From the NCBI GenBank assembly GCA_963920705.1, contig OY987232.1, positions 16,802,942-16,866,941 of the forward strand: DNA of 64,000 nucleotides, read 5' to 3'. Numbering within the stretch: position 1 is the first letter of the stretch; each line of letters begins with the position of its first letter. Of this stretch, positions 35,908 to 48,549 are shown piece by piece. The stretch comes from Odiellus spinosus. Its lineage: Eukaryota; Arthropoda; Arachnida; Opiliones; Phalangiidae. The position numbers and the translations under genes were made by a program. Below the pieces are notes generated by a model, which was not told where the DNA came from, did no database searches, and saw nothing but the letters and a program-made list of their open reading frames with translations.

Positions 35908-38900
35908 CTATTGGGTATTTTCCGTTAATTGTTGATTGGGAATCAACATCCGAGTGCTAGACCCACTGCTGAAACTATCGCCGCTACTACGATTACTGCC
36001 ATTACTAGCGGGAGTTCCTGGAAGCGAGGAAACTACACCATTCTCTACGTTAACGACCGTCCCGGCTGACAACAAGCGTTGAGTGGGGGACAAATGATGT
36101 TGGGGGCTACTTCCGCTACTAAACGTGTCATCTTTCTCCTCTTCTTCAATCTCCTTCTCAATGTTGTCAACAATTTCCGCAATCGAAATAGTAGCTGTTT
36201 CCGTTTCCTTTAAAAATGACAACAGTAAGGTACATACAATAACTTTCAATGAATTTCAGAAAGATTTGACTTTTTCAGGATGATTTACCCAACCTTTCCA
36301 AGATAATTTTCCTACTATATCACCAAAGTACCTTTAACGGCGTTACAACGGTTGCAATGTTTAATCCTTCCATTTCCATTCCTTCTTCTTCGTTACACTT
36401 TACTCCAGAATTATGTTTCCTTCTATTTCCATTATTGGCGGGGGTGTTGCTTTGACTGAGTAAGACTGAGGCGTCTTCTCGGATATCGATAGAGACTTGA
36501 GTGTCTAAAGAGGTGTCAGTTCCCTGATCGACTAGAATCGTCGTGCTTGGATCTTCAGGAGTGAAATAATCTGATTCGTCACCACCACTAGGTGAAACAT
36601 CTTTAAAGTAGATTACAGAAAATAAGTCTCGTTTTAAAGTGTTAATGAAGTTGGATAGTAAGATATTTTCCAACAATTTCTCATCGTTAAAACCAATCCA
36701 ATTCATTAGAAAAACAAAAAACAACAAGATTAAGCTAATTTTTAAGCTACAGAGAAAGTAGGCTTAGCAAGGATTGATGGAGTTTGATATCTCACCAACG
36801 AATCTATGGCCAATGGTAAAAGAAGCGAGAGATTCATTCATGCCGACAGTAAAATGTTTCAAATTAGGCTTAAGAGGTGCCAGCTTTCGCTCATTAGCAG
36901 GAGACTCGTTAACACTGAGATATTGAACTCTGCATGGATCCTTACTAAGCCTACTCCCAATGAATGTTAAAAATGGGTTTCTAAAGCCAAGGCCTAGCTA
37001 CTACAATGAAATTTTTCCCAAGAATTTCGTTATAAGAAGGTTTTACTGTAGTGAATTGGTCTCATTTCAACAATAAGGAATCGATAGAAACTCAGAAAGT
37101 CACTCATAATTAGGTTAAGATTCCCAACTGACCTGGAGCGAGGGTGTTACTTCTTTCGAGTAAATGCAAGGAATGTGGCGTCGAGACAGATATGTTTTTA
37201 GGGCTATTTTTTGTGGCGGGGCTACTCTCTGAATCTAAACCCCCGCTGCTGGCCTCACCATTACTCCCATTGGTCCCTCCTCCCACTTCGCTGTTTGAAC
37301 TAACGATAGAAGATTCCAATAACGATTTTGTTTCAGCCGATGATTCTTCTTTTTCCTTTAAAAATTATAAACCGCCAAAAAAGTACCGTAAGTTTCGAAG
37401 GATTGGTACTATATGGTTCAAAAAGTGTTCGCGACAAAACTAGCCTTCAAAAGGAACTGATATAAATTAGGCTTAAAGGGAGACTGAAGGGAATAGAGTG
37501 CAATATGCAAACTGAACTGAACCACAGAGATCAAATAAGGTTTTAAAATGATTTTCCATTCAGCTTCCCCTTAATTTTAAACGTCGAAAGTCATTATTGC
37601 TCATTTACCCGTACCAGTTTTGAATAAAACAGCCGCGAAAACGTGTTAAAAGCTTTTAAAAGTCGATATAACCGAATCTTAACCTATTATTTCAACCACC
37701 TGTACAATAACAAAAAGTACCGCACATTCGTAAAGCCATAATATATCTACAACGCACCGAGCAATACAATTCCTAATAAGAACTACGTTACGTCTACTAT
37801 AGATTATTAATAAGGAGATAAAAATGTTTAGATATCCTACCGTGTACAAAAATATCCTATTCTGATAAATGCGCGTGCAAAAAAGGTTGAAAATAATTAG
37901 AGACAAATCAAAGAAAGACGCACACGCAAAAGACAAAGATAAAAGGCAGAAAGGAAAACCTGTAGCGACAACATTTTTTTTCTTATAGATTAGAATATTT
38001 TTGTAAATTTTATTAAGACCTGCAGACTTTGGGACTGAATTGACAATGATTATTTGAGTCTATTTAAGCCCAAACTTTGAGTCTTATTTAAGCCCAAACT
38101 TTGAGTCTTATTTAGGCCCAAACTTTGAGTCTGATTTAGGCCCAAACTTTGAGTCTTATTTAGGCCCAAACTTTGAGTCTTATTTAGGCCCAAACTTTTG
38201 AGTCTTATTTAGGCCCAAACTTTTGAGTCTTATTTAGGCCCAAACTTTTGAGTCTTATTTAGGCCCAAACTTTTGAGTCTTATTTAGGCCCAAACTTTTG
38301 AGTCTTATTTAGGCCCAAACTTTTGAGTCTTATTTAGGCCCAAACTTTGAGTCTTATTTAGGCCCAAACTTTGAGTCTTATTTAGGCCCAAACTTTGAGT
38401 CTTATTTAGGCCCAAACTTTGAGTCTTATTTAGGCCCAAACTTTGAGTCTTATTTAGGCCCAAACTTTGAGTCTTATTTAGGCCCAAACTTTGAGTCTTA
38501 TTTAGGCCCAAACTTTGAGTCTTATTTAGGCCCAAACTTTGAGTCTTATTTAGGCCCAAACTTTGAGTCTTATTTAGGCCCAAACTTTGAGTCTTATTTA
38601 GGCCCAAACTTTGAGTCTTATTTAGGCCCAAACTTTGAGTCTTATTTAGGCCCAAACTTTGAGTCTTATTTAGGCCCAAACTTTGAGTCTTATTTAGGCC
38701 CAAACTTTGAGTCTTATTTAGGCCCAAACTTTGAGTCTTATTTAGGCCCAAACTTTGAGTCTTATTTAGGCCCAAACTTTGAGTCTTATTTAGGCCCAAA
38801 CTTTGAGTCTTATTTAGGCCCAAACTTTGAGTCTTATTTAGGCCCAAACTTTGAGTCTTATTTAGGCCCAAACTTTGAGTCTTATTTAGGCCCAAACTTT

Positions 38901-41814
38901 GAGTCTTATTTAGGCCCAAACTTTGAGTCTTATTTAAGCAATATTTTTGAAAGAATTTAAAAATGTTCTCGCCATTATTAATAAGCAGGGAAGGGGCACA
39001 AAAACCCATTAGGATACCTACACCGTAACTTACGCTTTTGCGTTTAGCCCCGTTTCCCATTTCATTCACTATTTGCAGAGAGTCAGCTAGAAGACGAACT
39101 TTTTCGGGTGCTGAAGCCGTACGGGAACCTTTACGATGCTTATTCTTCAATTCGCTACGAGAGTTCAAGTTCAATGACTCTGATTTACGATGAACTTTCT
39201 TCGGAGTAGAGCCGGGAATTGCGGAAGCCTCGCCAGAACCAGAAAGCGCCGAAGCGCTAACAGAAACCAACCCCGTTTGAGAATCACCAGTTTCCGTCCA
39301 CGGATGTCGTTCCGAGTCTGAATCGTCTTTCTCTGAACTACCACTTCCCCCACTTTGACCTCGAATGCACGAAGCGCTGCTCGATTTCACTCTAATTTTT
39401 GAAAGAAATAATGAAAAATGTTATTTTTTAAGGCCTTATTAGAATCTAGAACAAAAATTATCTTACCTATCGAGACCTCGACGTTGAATTCTGTTATCAG
39501 GACTCTCAGTAAAGACTGGAAGAGTCCCATGTACTACTGACAAATCAAAATACAGTAAAAACATGAAGGTCAACAATCATTGAACAAAAAAAAAAAAAAC
39601 TGCTTACCTGAAGGAGGAGGTGCTGAAGGTTGACACGGTCCATTAAGCGCTTCGATAAGAGAAACAGCTTCGTATCCGGGTGGGATTGCTTGAGGAGGTT
39701 GGGTATCTCCGATATTATTAGCGAGAGCATTAGGGGTGGCTCCAGAAGCCATTTTTCTGACGGCTCTGATTTGCAAAAGGGCTCGGAAAGGAGCTCGACA
39801 GATGGGGCAATTGTTGGCTTGATATCGTAAGGAATCAGCGCAGCCGTAACATAAACATAAATGACGACACGGCAAAATCAACGTATCTCGAGATTCGCTC
39901 ATGCAAATTACACATTCAGAACCATTGTCTTCTACTTCCTCTTCGCTCATGTCCTTTATTATTAAGTATATGGACAAAATAAAGGAAAACCCAAGTTAGG
40001 TTAGATGAAGAGAATCTTAGATTTGCGTTACACAACCAAAATTTCAAAACATCCTACACGATTTCAAGATTTAGACACAGATTTTAAGATTTTGAATTTA
40101 GATACATTTATTTCGACAGATTTCTAAAATCTTGAAATCTTATGCAAGATCGAGATTTTAAAGTTCAATTTTCAGATTTTAAAGCAGTATTTTGTAATTA
40201 TAATACATCAAAACTGATTTTAAGACTTTAAAAACTGAGATTTTAGAGATTTTGAGAAATCTTGATATATGGTACAAAAAATTTGGAGATTTGGACGTTT
40301 TAAACTGAAATTACGAGCTTTTAAAGTGAGATTTCGCTAATTTGGACGTGATTTTTGGATTATGAAACTTTCAACTAAGATTTCCACGTTCATGGGGGGA
40401 GATATTTTGGAATTTGGCAAAGATATTCTGATTTTTAGATTTCAAATAAGATTTCTGACAAAGTGTGGGATTTTGAAGAATGTCTGACCTCTCAGACTAA
40501 CCTGTCAAGTTACTAGAAGTATTCTAACTAGAGTTTAGGGCATAATTTTACTTAAAAAAGTAGAAAAACTTCTCTAACCTTTGACTGATTGATATTCTTA
40601 TTCTCGATTCCGTATATTTCCTGCATTAAGTAACAAAGTCCATCCACAAATAATTTCTGCTTCAAAGGTTTGAGCGCGTAACCGCACTCGGAGTTTTTTT
40701 CCACAATCGCAAACAAAATATGCGACTGTCTCGGTTCTAAATTCAACAGCAAGTTTCAAATATGTCATAAATCAAAGAAAATAAAGAGCTTACCTTCGCC
40801 TTCTTGAGCAACGCATTGAATAACAACGGGTATTAAATCATCTTCGTAATGATAGAGAAGTTGTTCTTCGGTGAAACGACTGGGATCGAATGTGTGCGTT
40901 AACTGAATAAATTGTTGATTGGCTCCTCTTTTGTAAAGGAACGTTTCAGAGTTCATAGCAGAGTCTTTAGGAGTATAACTGAGACGAAATTATCAGTAGA
41001 AGTTACTAGACTTGATGGTTTTTAAGCTACACTTAAGAAAATAGAGTAACTTTTGATGTACTTACATTGCCATGGTACTGGTGATTTCTTCACTACAAAA
41101 GTAATAGATGGTAATGGCGCATTTAACATCCGAATCAAACGTAAACTCGATATTGTAAATGGGGCTCGTTACTTGACCTTCTACTACTGGTTTCTGGTAC
41201 TCTTCCGTTGCTCTAGATAAATTTAATAATTTTTCTATTATATGCAAACGCTTGTTAATTTATGGGTCTAGTTAGTTAATTCCTATTAAAGATCCAGGTA
41301 CTAACCCAGCTTGGGTTCAACTTACTTGATAAATCTAAGCGATTCCTTGCGAATGTTAACCAGACTTCGTAACGTTTTAGTAGGCTCATTTAACTGCGGT
41401 GCTGGATACGGAAACTGAGAAACAAAAGATTGGAATATGTCAAGGAGAAAATGGATAATTAGTGTTGAAAAAAGGCCATGCCAACTTACCGGAGTAGGTT
41501 TTCCTCCTAAAAAGTTAAGATCCATGTTTTCGCCAAATAAATAGGCTTCAGGTTGCGTAGTTTCGAATCTTTCACCACCCATGATGAAATGACTAGCGAA
41601 ATAATTACCTAAAAATAGAGACACTTCAATAACAACTCTAAAGTGATAAATACTCAAGAGTTCATTTCTGAAATTCTGACTTCTGAGAGAGCAAATAAAA
41701 TCTACTTTATATATTTTTCTAAGGCTTACCGCATTTAGGAGGATAACGATAGGTGTTCGACCCCATATCAACTTCTTCCACTCTAGCATTTTGCCTACTC
41801 GAAAACGCACCCAT
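35908..41814 (-). CDS. MGRN1: MGRN1/RNF157-type RING E3 ubiquitin ligase, 12 coding exons, about 782 aa
   Basis: Exons in coding order: 41,814-41,730; 41,608-41,490; 41,414-41,326; 41,212-41,066; 40,978-40,794; 40,736-40,579; 39,953-39,608; 39,536-39,467; 39,391-39,034; 37,355-37,133; 36,600-36,332; 36,207-35,908. All introns are GT/AG and phases agree. The N-terminus has the family block GNYFASHF, YLFGENMDLNFLGGKP and LRSLVNIRKESLR. The middle has YKRGANQQF, PVVIQCVAQEGE and LMQEIYGIENKN. The RING (CVICMSESRDTLILPCRHLC, then CPICRAPF) is complete in exon 7. PSAP follows in QPSAPPPSG; in mammals this motif binds the ESCRT protein TSG101. The Ser/Thr/Glu-rich tail is longer than in human MGRN1 (about 550 aa) and RNF157 (about 680 aa). 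Start and stop are both visible. Role in ubiquitin-dependent endosomal trafficking is inferred from mammals. Confidence 0.93.
38040..38938. repeat. 24-bp minisatellite, about 37 copies, in an MGRN1 intron
   Basis: The unit GAGTCTTATTTAGGCCCAAA plus CTTT is nearly uniform. A cluster of 25-bp variants with an extra T lies at 38,190-38,340. The array occupies over half of the 1,678-bp intron (37,356-39,033) between exons 9 and 10. On the coding strand 24 bp equals eight codons (LGLNKTQS) without a stop. Confidence 0.96.
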
Positions 41815-42145
41815 AATTATTATTTTTATAAAAAATCTAATTAAAAGAATTCCTAAAACTAGCCATAAATATTTTTGTTGGCCCAATTTTTCTAAAATCT
41901 AAAGACTAAATCACAATCTTTGCATCAAAAACAACTGAGTTCAGGGCAGCCAATCAACTCACTTTTTTTTTTTTTTTTTTTTTTTCTTAATTTCCGTTCA
42001 TTGATAAACCGGTGAACGAAACCGAACTTCGACCATAGATATGAAAAATAAGCTAGATCCACTACCCTCACGGGCAACCGGGGGGAAAAACGTCGGGAAC
42101 CGAAGGCTGCCATTTGAGGGACATTATGTATTTAGCGCCATCTAG
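41815..42145. other. Upstream region of MGRN1
   Basis: Contains a T-run at about 41,963-41,984 and one arm of the inverted repeat described at 42,029-42,147. The MGRN1 promoter should lie here, but no clear TATA box or initiator was identified. Confidence 0.4.
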
Positions 42146-42147
42146 TC
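42029..42147 (+). repeat. Left arm of inverted repeat flanking the P-type relic
   Basis: Roughly 115 bases (AAAAATAAGCTAGATCCACT, GCTGCCATTTGAGGGACA, GCGCCATCT) match the reverse complement of 44,386-44,505, with central divergence. A CAAGAAGGATCAGACA terminus begins directly after it at 42,147. Confidence 0.8.
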
Positions 42148-42345
42148 AAGAAGGATCAGACACTTTAAAAGGGAAAAACCGCGGGAAATTTGAAGGGATG
42201 AATTCTCGTTTATGAAAGCGCGGGAAACCTAAAGATGCTAATAGGCCATTTGAGTAAAAGCAAAAGCGCGGGAAATTACAAAATGATTAAGCAACTTTTT
42301 GAGGTTTGAGAGCTTGGGTAAAGGCGAAATAATAGAAGACTAAAA

Positions 42346-44047
42346 ATGGTTAAAAGTTGTGCTTTTTGCAATGTAAAAGCAATAAGAGAGTCGGGAAGGA
42401 ACAAAAGTGTTCATTTCATAGGTATAAAAAACATTTTAATATAATCATAATGTACAATAACTTTATTATTAAGATTTTTTCTGGGCAATAGTGAGTTGCT
42501 AAGAAAATGGATAGCTGTGGTAGATCGAGGCAATTGAAATCCATCTTCATATGATTCAGTGCGTAGTGAACATTTCCAGGAGGAAAAAATTTATGTTCAA
42601 AACGGAAAACACTATCTTAGAGATAATATTGTTCCAACAAAGGTTAATAACCAAAATTAAGAAGTTGATTGTGCAAAAATAACGTAAAACGATGAAGTTT
42701 TCGTTTATTATAATCAGAATTTGAAAGGGATTCAAGTAATTTGTGTAGCAGAGGAACAACCAAGCCAATTTTCATCGTCTAGTGTAGGTAAAGTTTTGTA
42801 GTCTTGAAATAATAACAAAGGCTCAAAAACTTAACGATATTTCAGAAAACATACGGGAAAAGCAAACCATCACCTTCATGCAGAGTTAACTGGCAACGAA
42901 GATAAACTGATAGAGAGTGAAAAAGAAAATCTGGAATGTCACGTATGCAAACTTTAATCCTGAGAGGGATTTAAATTTAAGCAATTTAAAAATCTTTTAA
43001 ACGGCCTAAGGAACCAAAACTTTCTTCTCGAAGAACATGCCATCTCTATCAATGAAAACTTCACTTCGATGGCAAAAGAACTATTTGGGCAATTGAAGGA
43101 ATTGGGAATTAAAAACCTGAAAAATAAGGCTTACACTGAAGAACTAAAGCAATTTGCTTTAACGCTATTTTTACGCACCAAAGGTGTACTAATATCTAAG
43201 GCAGCATTTTACTTTGCCTCATGAAAACACGCTTAGAGAATGGCCAAGCAGGATAAATGGTGAACCTCGATTTACGAATCAGAGTTTCTAGTTCCTTAAA
43301 GAGCAAGCCAAGAAAAGCCCTGTACCAGTTGTCTTAGAGATGGAGGGATGGTGCGGGGAATACTTCTCTGGCTTCGTTGACTATGGCATGGTTTCCAATA
43401 ACAGCCGAGATAGCCAAACTGTTGCGTCACAGGACTTTGGTATTTATGTTAGTAGCTATCAACTGTAGTTGGAAAATACCTCTTGGGTATTTCTTGCTTC
43501 ATGGTACACCGGGCGGCTCTTGACGCAGCTTGTGAAAGAATGTTTAGCCAGGATCAACGCCACTGGAGATAAGTGCGTGCCTTTGGTTAGCGACGGCTTA
43601 AGCAGCAATTTAACTATGGCCAACACATTGGGAGCAAATTTGGATACAGAATATTTGGACCCCAGTTTCTCAAATCCTGCGAATCCAATGGGACATAGAA
43701 TTTATTTAATCCTTAATGGAGGATTAAAACAGCCATCAAAAAGTGTTTTACAAACCTGCGCTTTGACAGAGTAATTCATTCGGCAAAACGTTTCTGTTGA
43801 TATGAAATCAAAAAACATTTCACTATCCATTGAAATTGCTGTTATGGTAAAGTTGGTAAATGCAAATGTATTTAGCGAGCTTCAAGAGCACATGTTCGAT
43901 TTTGAAGTTGGTATCGAACACCATCGTTATAGATCAATGAAAAACATTATTAATTTGTACGCAAAGAACCTACAATTAAAAAAGCAAGCCATTAGACATA
44001 ACTATCAAAATTATTTTTGTTTGAAGGGAAATAAAAAAGCCTGTTAA
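42346..44047 (+). pseudogene. Degenerate THAP-domain P-element-type transposase
   Basis: The start encodes a THAP zinc-finger-like N-terminus (Cys-x2-Cys in SCAFCNVK, then KSVHFIGI). After frameshifts it continues with RKWIAVVDRG, SEHFQEEK and LRDNIVPTK, matching THAP order including the AVPT-like end. The Cys expected before SEHF is Arg. Downstream pieces (QFALTLFLRTKG, NGEPRFTNQS, YFSGFVDYGMVS, LVKECLARIN, SDGLSSNLTMANTLGANLD) follow the order of the P-element/THAP9 RNase H-like transposase core. Several stops and at least three frame changes disrupt it, so it is dead. The family call rests on motif order and not on an alignment. The gap between Met and the CAAGAAGG terminus is about 200 bases. 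Confidence 0.75.
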
Positions 44048-44385
44048 ATACCTTTACAATTCCGCTTCCTTGTAATTTATTTTGTGGATTCTTTTCAACG
44101 CCAGTACATAAATCTTCTTTTACTAAAACTAACAAGTAGCATCCTAATAATATTAATTATAACAATAATAAAAGGAATCAGGAATCTAAAATAACGTTGC
44201 TTCCGTTACAACGGAGGCAAGAAATATAAAATTTCCAACAATATCTGTACTCTCGGCTTTTATAGCAGACGAAATACGTGTTCGCCATATTTTAGTTTTT
44301 ATTCGTAGCATCAGATGGCGCGAGCATACACATGAAGGGGGTGGCTCATATGGGGGCGAAATTGAATTAAATAATTCGGTTCTCG

Positions 44386-44505
44386 CCCGTCAGATGGCGC
44401 GGAAAACGGATTGTCCCTCAAATGGCAGCCACCTGGGTCTGACGTACCCCCCCCATAGGGCAGTGGGTCTAGCTTATTTTTCATATGTCTATGACTTCGA
44501 CAAAT
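44386..44505 (-). repeat. Right arm of inverted repeat flanking the P-type relic
   Basis: Shares AGATGGCGC, TGTCCCTCAAATGGCAGCC and GGTCTAGCTTATTTTTCATA with the reverse complement of 42,029-42,147. A further AGATGGCGCG copy lies at 44,310. Confidence 0.8.
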
Positions 44506-47500
44506 GCGACAAAGTCCCTTCTCGACCGCTGGAGTCGATCACGAAAGGTCCGTCCGTAATGGTTTCTCACCCTCACTTTGATTTTGACATTTCGACAAAA
44601 TCTCTAAATCCAAGATTGAAAATAGTTTTCATTTTTCAGTTCAGTTTCTAGCCAATAGTGCCACTTTTGTTTCAGGAAAGCTCTATTGAACAATGCCCAA
44701 TGAACTGTACTTATTTCCGTCCCTGCGCAAAACAATGAATTTTCAAGTATTAACGAATTTATCCTTAAGCCTAAACGCGCGCAAAACCACAGTTCAGCAC
44801 GTAATGTAATGTAGAGTGTAATTTGCCGGCTTTAAAACGGAACAAACATTTAAAGCTTCAGGTTTTGAAGTATTTCAAGTTAAATTTAAAGATTTTTAAG
44901 TTTAATTTAACGTTTAAATGGTTCGTAATTTACTTCATTCAACTTGAAACGAGAGAATTAATCTTAAGGGCAAGTACACTGGTTTACTAATCGAGTGAGG
45001 TGAATGAAAAAGACGTAAAGTTAGCAAATCAAGACAAAGACTGAAACGCTTTCTTCAAGTAGTCAAGTTAACTTCTTTAGGACGGTCATTAATACACTGT
45101 TTTTTGGGTGAGTTTGTAATTCTTTAACAATTCCAATCCATGTTTGTACCATTTTGGAGGATTTCAAACGGTACTCATTCCGAGAAAATTACTATAATCA
45201 GACAACCAACTAAATAACCATCGCTATGGCCTAAATAGGACGACCAGTAGAAATGTGAGAAAAATAATTTGAAACTTTCAAATCTCCATGTTAAAATCCC
45301 ACAGGCATTAGTTAAGTTAATATTATTATTGTTCGGATTTTATTTGGACAAATATAGGACCCTGTTATGAACCGAAATTCACCAAAAAAGTTCCATTTTC
45401 GAAACTTTATTTTTTAAACGAAAAAAGGGCAAATGAAATCTTGAAGTTTTCACAGAGCTCCAAAATACCAAAAATAAAGTTTCGAATCTGGAACTTTTTT
45501 TTGGTTGCTTTTGGGGTCCTATTTCCATTAAAGCGAGTTGAGACCAATCCGTTAATCAGTTTTGTCAAAATAAAATATTTAAAAACCAGATTCGCCATGC
45601 TAAATACCCATAGGGCGCGGATAATGTATTTGTTGGAGAATTTGCTTGATTTAGTTTCCCTCTATTTATTTTTATTTGAAACAGGATGCCTGCTTCTTAG
45701 TCAAAACATTCCACTATGATTCAATAATCCTCATGTTTCCACGTCATGGTTTGATTTGAGATATATGTCCGTCCAACGAGAACTTCCAGACCTTCGCATG
45801 TAAGCTAGAGTTTTAGACCTGAAGGTCAAATTTGTTTTGTTGGTGACTCTTTAGCTTAAAATTAATGTCGGCAGCGACGAAATATATCCTACTTTTGGGG
45901 CTCTTAGATCAAGATTTTAACTTATCAGTAAATTAACAATAAATTAAAATTAACGTAACTTAAAATTAAAATTAGCGTAACTTAAATTTAAAATTAATAC
46001 GAGCCTCTTGGGATTAGTATATATCCTACTTTTGTGGCTCCTAGACCTAGATTTTAACTAAACAATAAATTAACGTAACTTAAATTTAAAATTAATACGA
46101 GCCTCTTGGGATTAGTGATAAGGTACTTGTAGAGTCACCTTTTTCTGTTTTTAGTTTTAAGTAGGGTTTCCCTCTAATTATTTTATCAAATGGCAGTCTC
46201 GAGGATATTTTTTAAGGTTCAATGTAGGTTCATTCTCGCCCTTTCTCATTAACATTTTCAACCGTCGCTGGATTCTTCAGTGGTGTTTTTGCCGAATAGG
46301 TTAATTCCTATTTCGGTTATGTGTAGAACTGTTTAATTGTGGTTTGGGGGTTCGTCCACTAATGGCGGGCGAGGAGTCCGCCATTTTTTGGACGAAGCGC
46401 GGTGGAGGCTAGCTTCCTTGTTAGGGTCAAAGTGTAATATTTTTCGTGTCTCAAGGTGACTGCCGCGGGGGATCCAAGAGAAAGGGCGCAACGCTTGAGT
46501 TCAAACGATTGCGTGGGAGATCGAAAACCTCGAGACTGCATTAATTAGGCCCGCTCATTTTAGGATACCGAGCGCGATATGGTGACCAAACTAGGGTCGC
46601 GACGCGTTGGTCACGAATGACTTGAGCGAGCGGTATCATTTTCTTTTCCAAGTGCTTTAGTTCTAGTTCTTCGTGGGACTTAAAAATAACCGTCGGGTTT
46701 TTTTACTTCCGAGGTCGAGTAGCGTCCCTAACGTGGACGTTGCTCGTAGCTTTAGTTCTTACAATCGCGGTCAAATTTGACGTTGTGTTTAGGGAACTCG
46801 GAAGGTTTTTTTGTCTTCAATAATTAAGTTTACTAACTACACCCTAGATGTAAGCTTACCAGGCGGCACTACCCAGGTCGCGGCTAGGCCCCTTTCGCCT
46901 GCATACGTTAGGATTAATGTTTAAGGTTTACTAACCCTTGACCTCTTTGTCATATAATTATGACATCGGGGTCGAGTAATTAACTAATTTAATTTTGCTG
47001 TTAAACGCGTAGATTCGCGCTCAAAATAATCGCGTTTCAAGATATGAGAAAATGGACTCTTGTAAGATCTTTCTACAGATCTTAGTTTAAAAGGTTGGTA
47101 TTACTTTATTTTAAAGTTTAACCATCATCACTTGCTAATTCTCTTTTCGTTTTTATTTTCAGGTTTGATCGCGTAGATTTTAAATCTAATTATGCTTTTA
47201 TTATAGGCTTTAGTCTTATTTTTCTTATTAATTGGTCTGCCGCCCTTTTTTTGCAATTTTAATTTCAGTTTTCTTGGCCGAACTTTGGGAAACTATTCAA
47301 GATCATTTTCAGTCCAAATCAGTTCAAGATACTAAGGTGGCAAAAAGTTCTATTATTATTGTTTCACGATCCGAACCTATTACCCTTTTTCCCCTTTGTG
47401 TCAGACCCCTTTTAGGAAATTAGGCTTGCAAAGTTAAGCGTCGCGTCAAGCTAACGTGGGACTGTTAGTTCAATGTGATACCACGTGATATTTTGAGCTA

Positions 47501-47700
47501 ATTAGTTATTTTATTATGAGAAATCCTGTTTTGGTGAAAGTTTTACATCATCTTTAATAAAAGTGTCGAAGAATACCTTTAATATTAGAATAGACTGGGC
47601 CCAACAAATGTCCTTCACCTTATTCCATCACTCTCGACTGAAAATATCGAGGACGAGTCCAAATCACTCGAGGCTGACAGGGGTGATGACTTTTTTGGCT
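44506..47700. other. Intergenic region, no gene recognised
   Basis: Contents: a small inverted repeat at 45,370-45,520 (AAAGTTCCATTTTCGAAACTTT against its inverse near 45,475); a roughly 133-bp tandem duplication at 45,882-46,115 (CTAGATTTTAACT, GAGCCTCTTGGGATTAGT); a less AT-rich stretch at 46,340-46,900; and TTTGGGGGTTCGTCC at about 46,343, which resembles a tRNA-primer site, although no LTR pair was found. Reading frames are short and unfamiliar. Confidence 0.45.
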
Positions 47701-47719
47701 AGTTTTAATGGGCTATAAT

Positions 47720-47900
47720 GTAAAACTGGACCTTTTTGCTGATAGTATTAAAGGCCTAGGATTTGGGTAGCAAGGCAAGAGAAAGCCTGGAGGGTGAGTT
47801 TGTTTCCAGCGTGACAGGCAGAAGTAATCCTAGGCCTTTAAGCTACGGGGCGTCGTTTACTTTTATGGTATAAAGTAATAGACTTTTGCTATCACGTAAA
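47720..47900 (+). repeat. Copy of a foldback-type repeat also in the SH3-gene intron
   Basis: GGACCTTTTTGCTGATAGTATTA and GTCGTTTACTTTTATGGTAT match 63,783-63,863 and, inverted, 63,499-63,570. This copy is interrupted by about 90 bases flanked by GGCCTAGG and CCTAGGCC. Confidence 0.7.
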
Positions 47901-48255
47901 TATGTCTACAGTATATTCAGTGTGGACGCAGGCTGGAAAATTACCTATGACACACTAATAAAGGTGGCCAGTTTAAAAATTAAATGACTGGGAGCCTAGA
48001 TTCAAAATTCTTATTTCCCACACCGTTCGGCTTCCCTTTTGAGGTGCAGTGAAGTCTGCTTATTCGTCTGCTACCCAGTTGAAATAGATTTGTAATCTAA
48101 CGCGGCTTCAGTTTCCAATAATAACGAATGAAAATCTTATCCGTAATTATAATTTTGATATTTAATTTGTGGAAAAACAAGGGCGACAATCTTACGAACT
48201 AAATGGTACGAATTTTGAATCCCATTATCAAGAAGAAAATAGTTTAGCATCAAAA

Positions 48256-48549
48256 ATGGATATTAAAATTTTATTTGGTGGAGGGGCTGAGTTTTTATTC
48301 GGAAACCAGAAAACTCATACTGTATCGTTGCCGAAGAGCCAAACTACTTGGACTATTAAATCATTGTTGATGTGGATGAAATTGAACATGTTGAAAGAAC
48401 GGCCCGAGTTATTTCTTCAGGGAGATAGCGTTCGACCTGGTATTTTAGTCCTTGTTAATGATTCTGATTGGGAATTATTAGGACAATTGGATTACGAATT
48501 ACAATCGGGTGATGAAGTGTTATTCATCTCAACACTACATGGAGGTTAA
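48256..48549 (+). CDS. URM1: URM1, ubiquitin-related modifier and sulfur carrier, 97 aa
   Basis: URM1 is activated by an MOCS3/Uba4-type E1 as a C-terminal thiocarboxylate. It supplies sulfur for 2-thiolation of wobble uridine in cytosolic tRNAs and can be conjugated to proteins under oxidative stress. The whole family length is in one open frame: N-terminal [11 protein letters not shown], the diagnostic block LLKERPELF-like [33 protein letters not shown] and the terminal LHGG. The frame is open upstream to 48,169, but homology starts at MDIKI, so Met at 48,256 is chosen. The 97-aa length agrees with human URM1 (101 aa). No intron interrupts it, so a 5' UTR intron or a retrocopy cannot be excluded. 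No poly-A tail or target duplication marks a retrocopy. Confidence 0.93.
   Translation: MDIKILFGGGAEFLFGNQKTHTVSLPKSQTTWTIKSLLMWMKLNMLKERPELFLQGDSVRPGILVLVNDSDWELLGQLDYELQSGDEVLFISTLHGG

Noticed and set aside
38305-38950. LGLNKTQS repeat protein
   Set aside because: The frame is a readthrough of MGRN1 exon 9 into an intron with a good donor (AAAAGC|GTAAGT) at 39,034; kept only as a possible retained-intron product.
46343-46358. Retroviral-type primer-binding site (TTTGGGGGTTCGTCC)
   Set aside because: No upstream LTR ending in CA, no matching second LTR and no gag/pol homology were found nearby.
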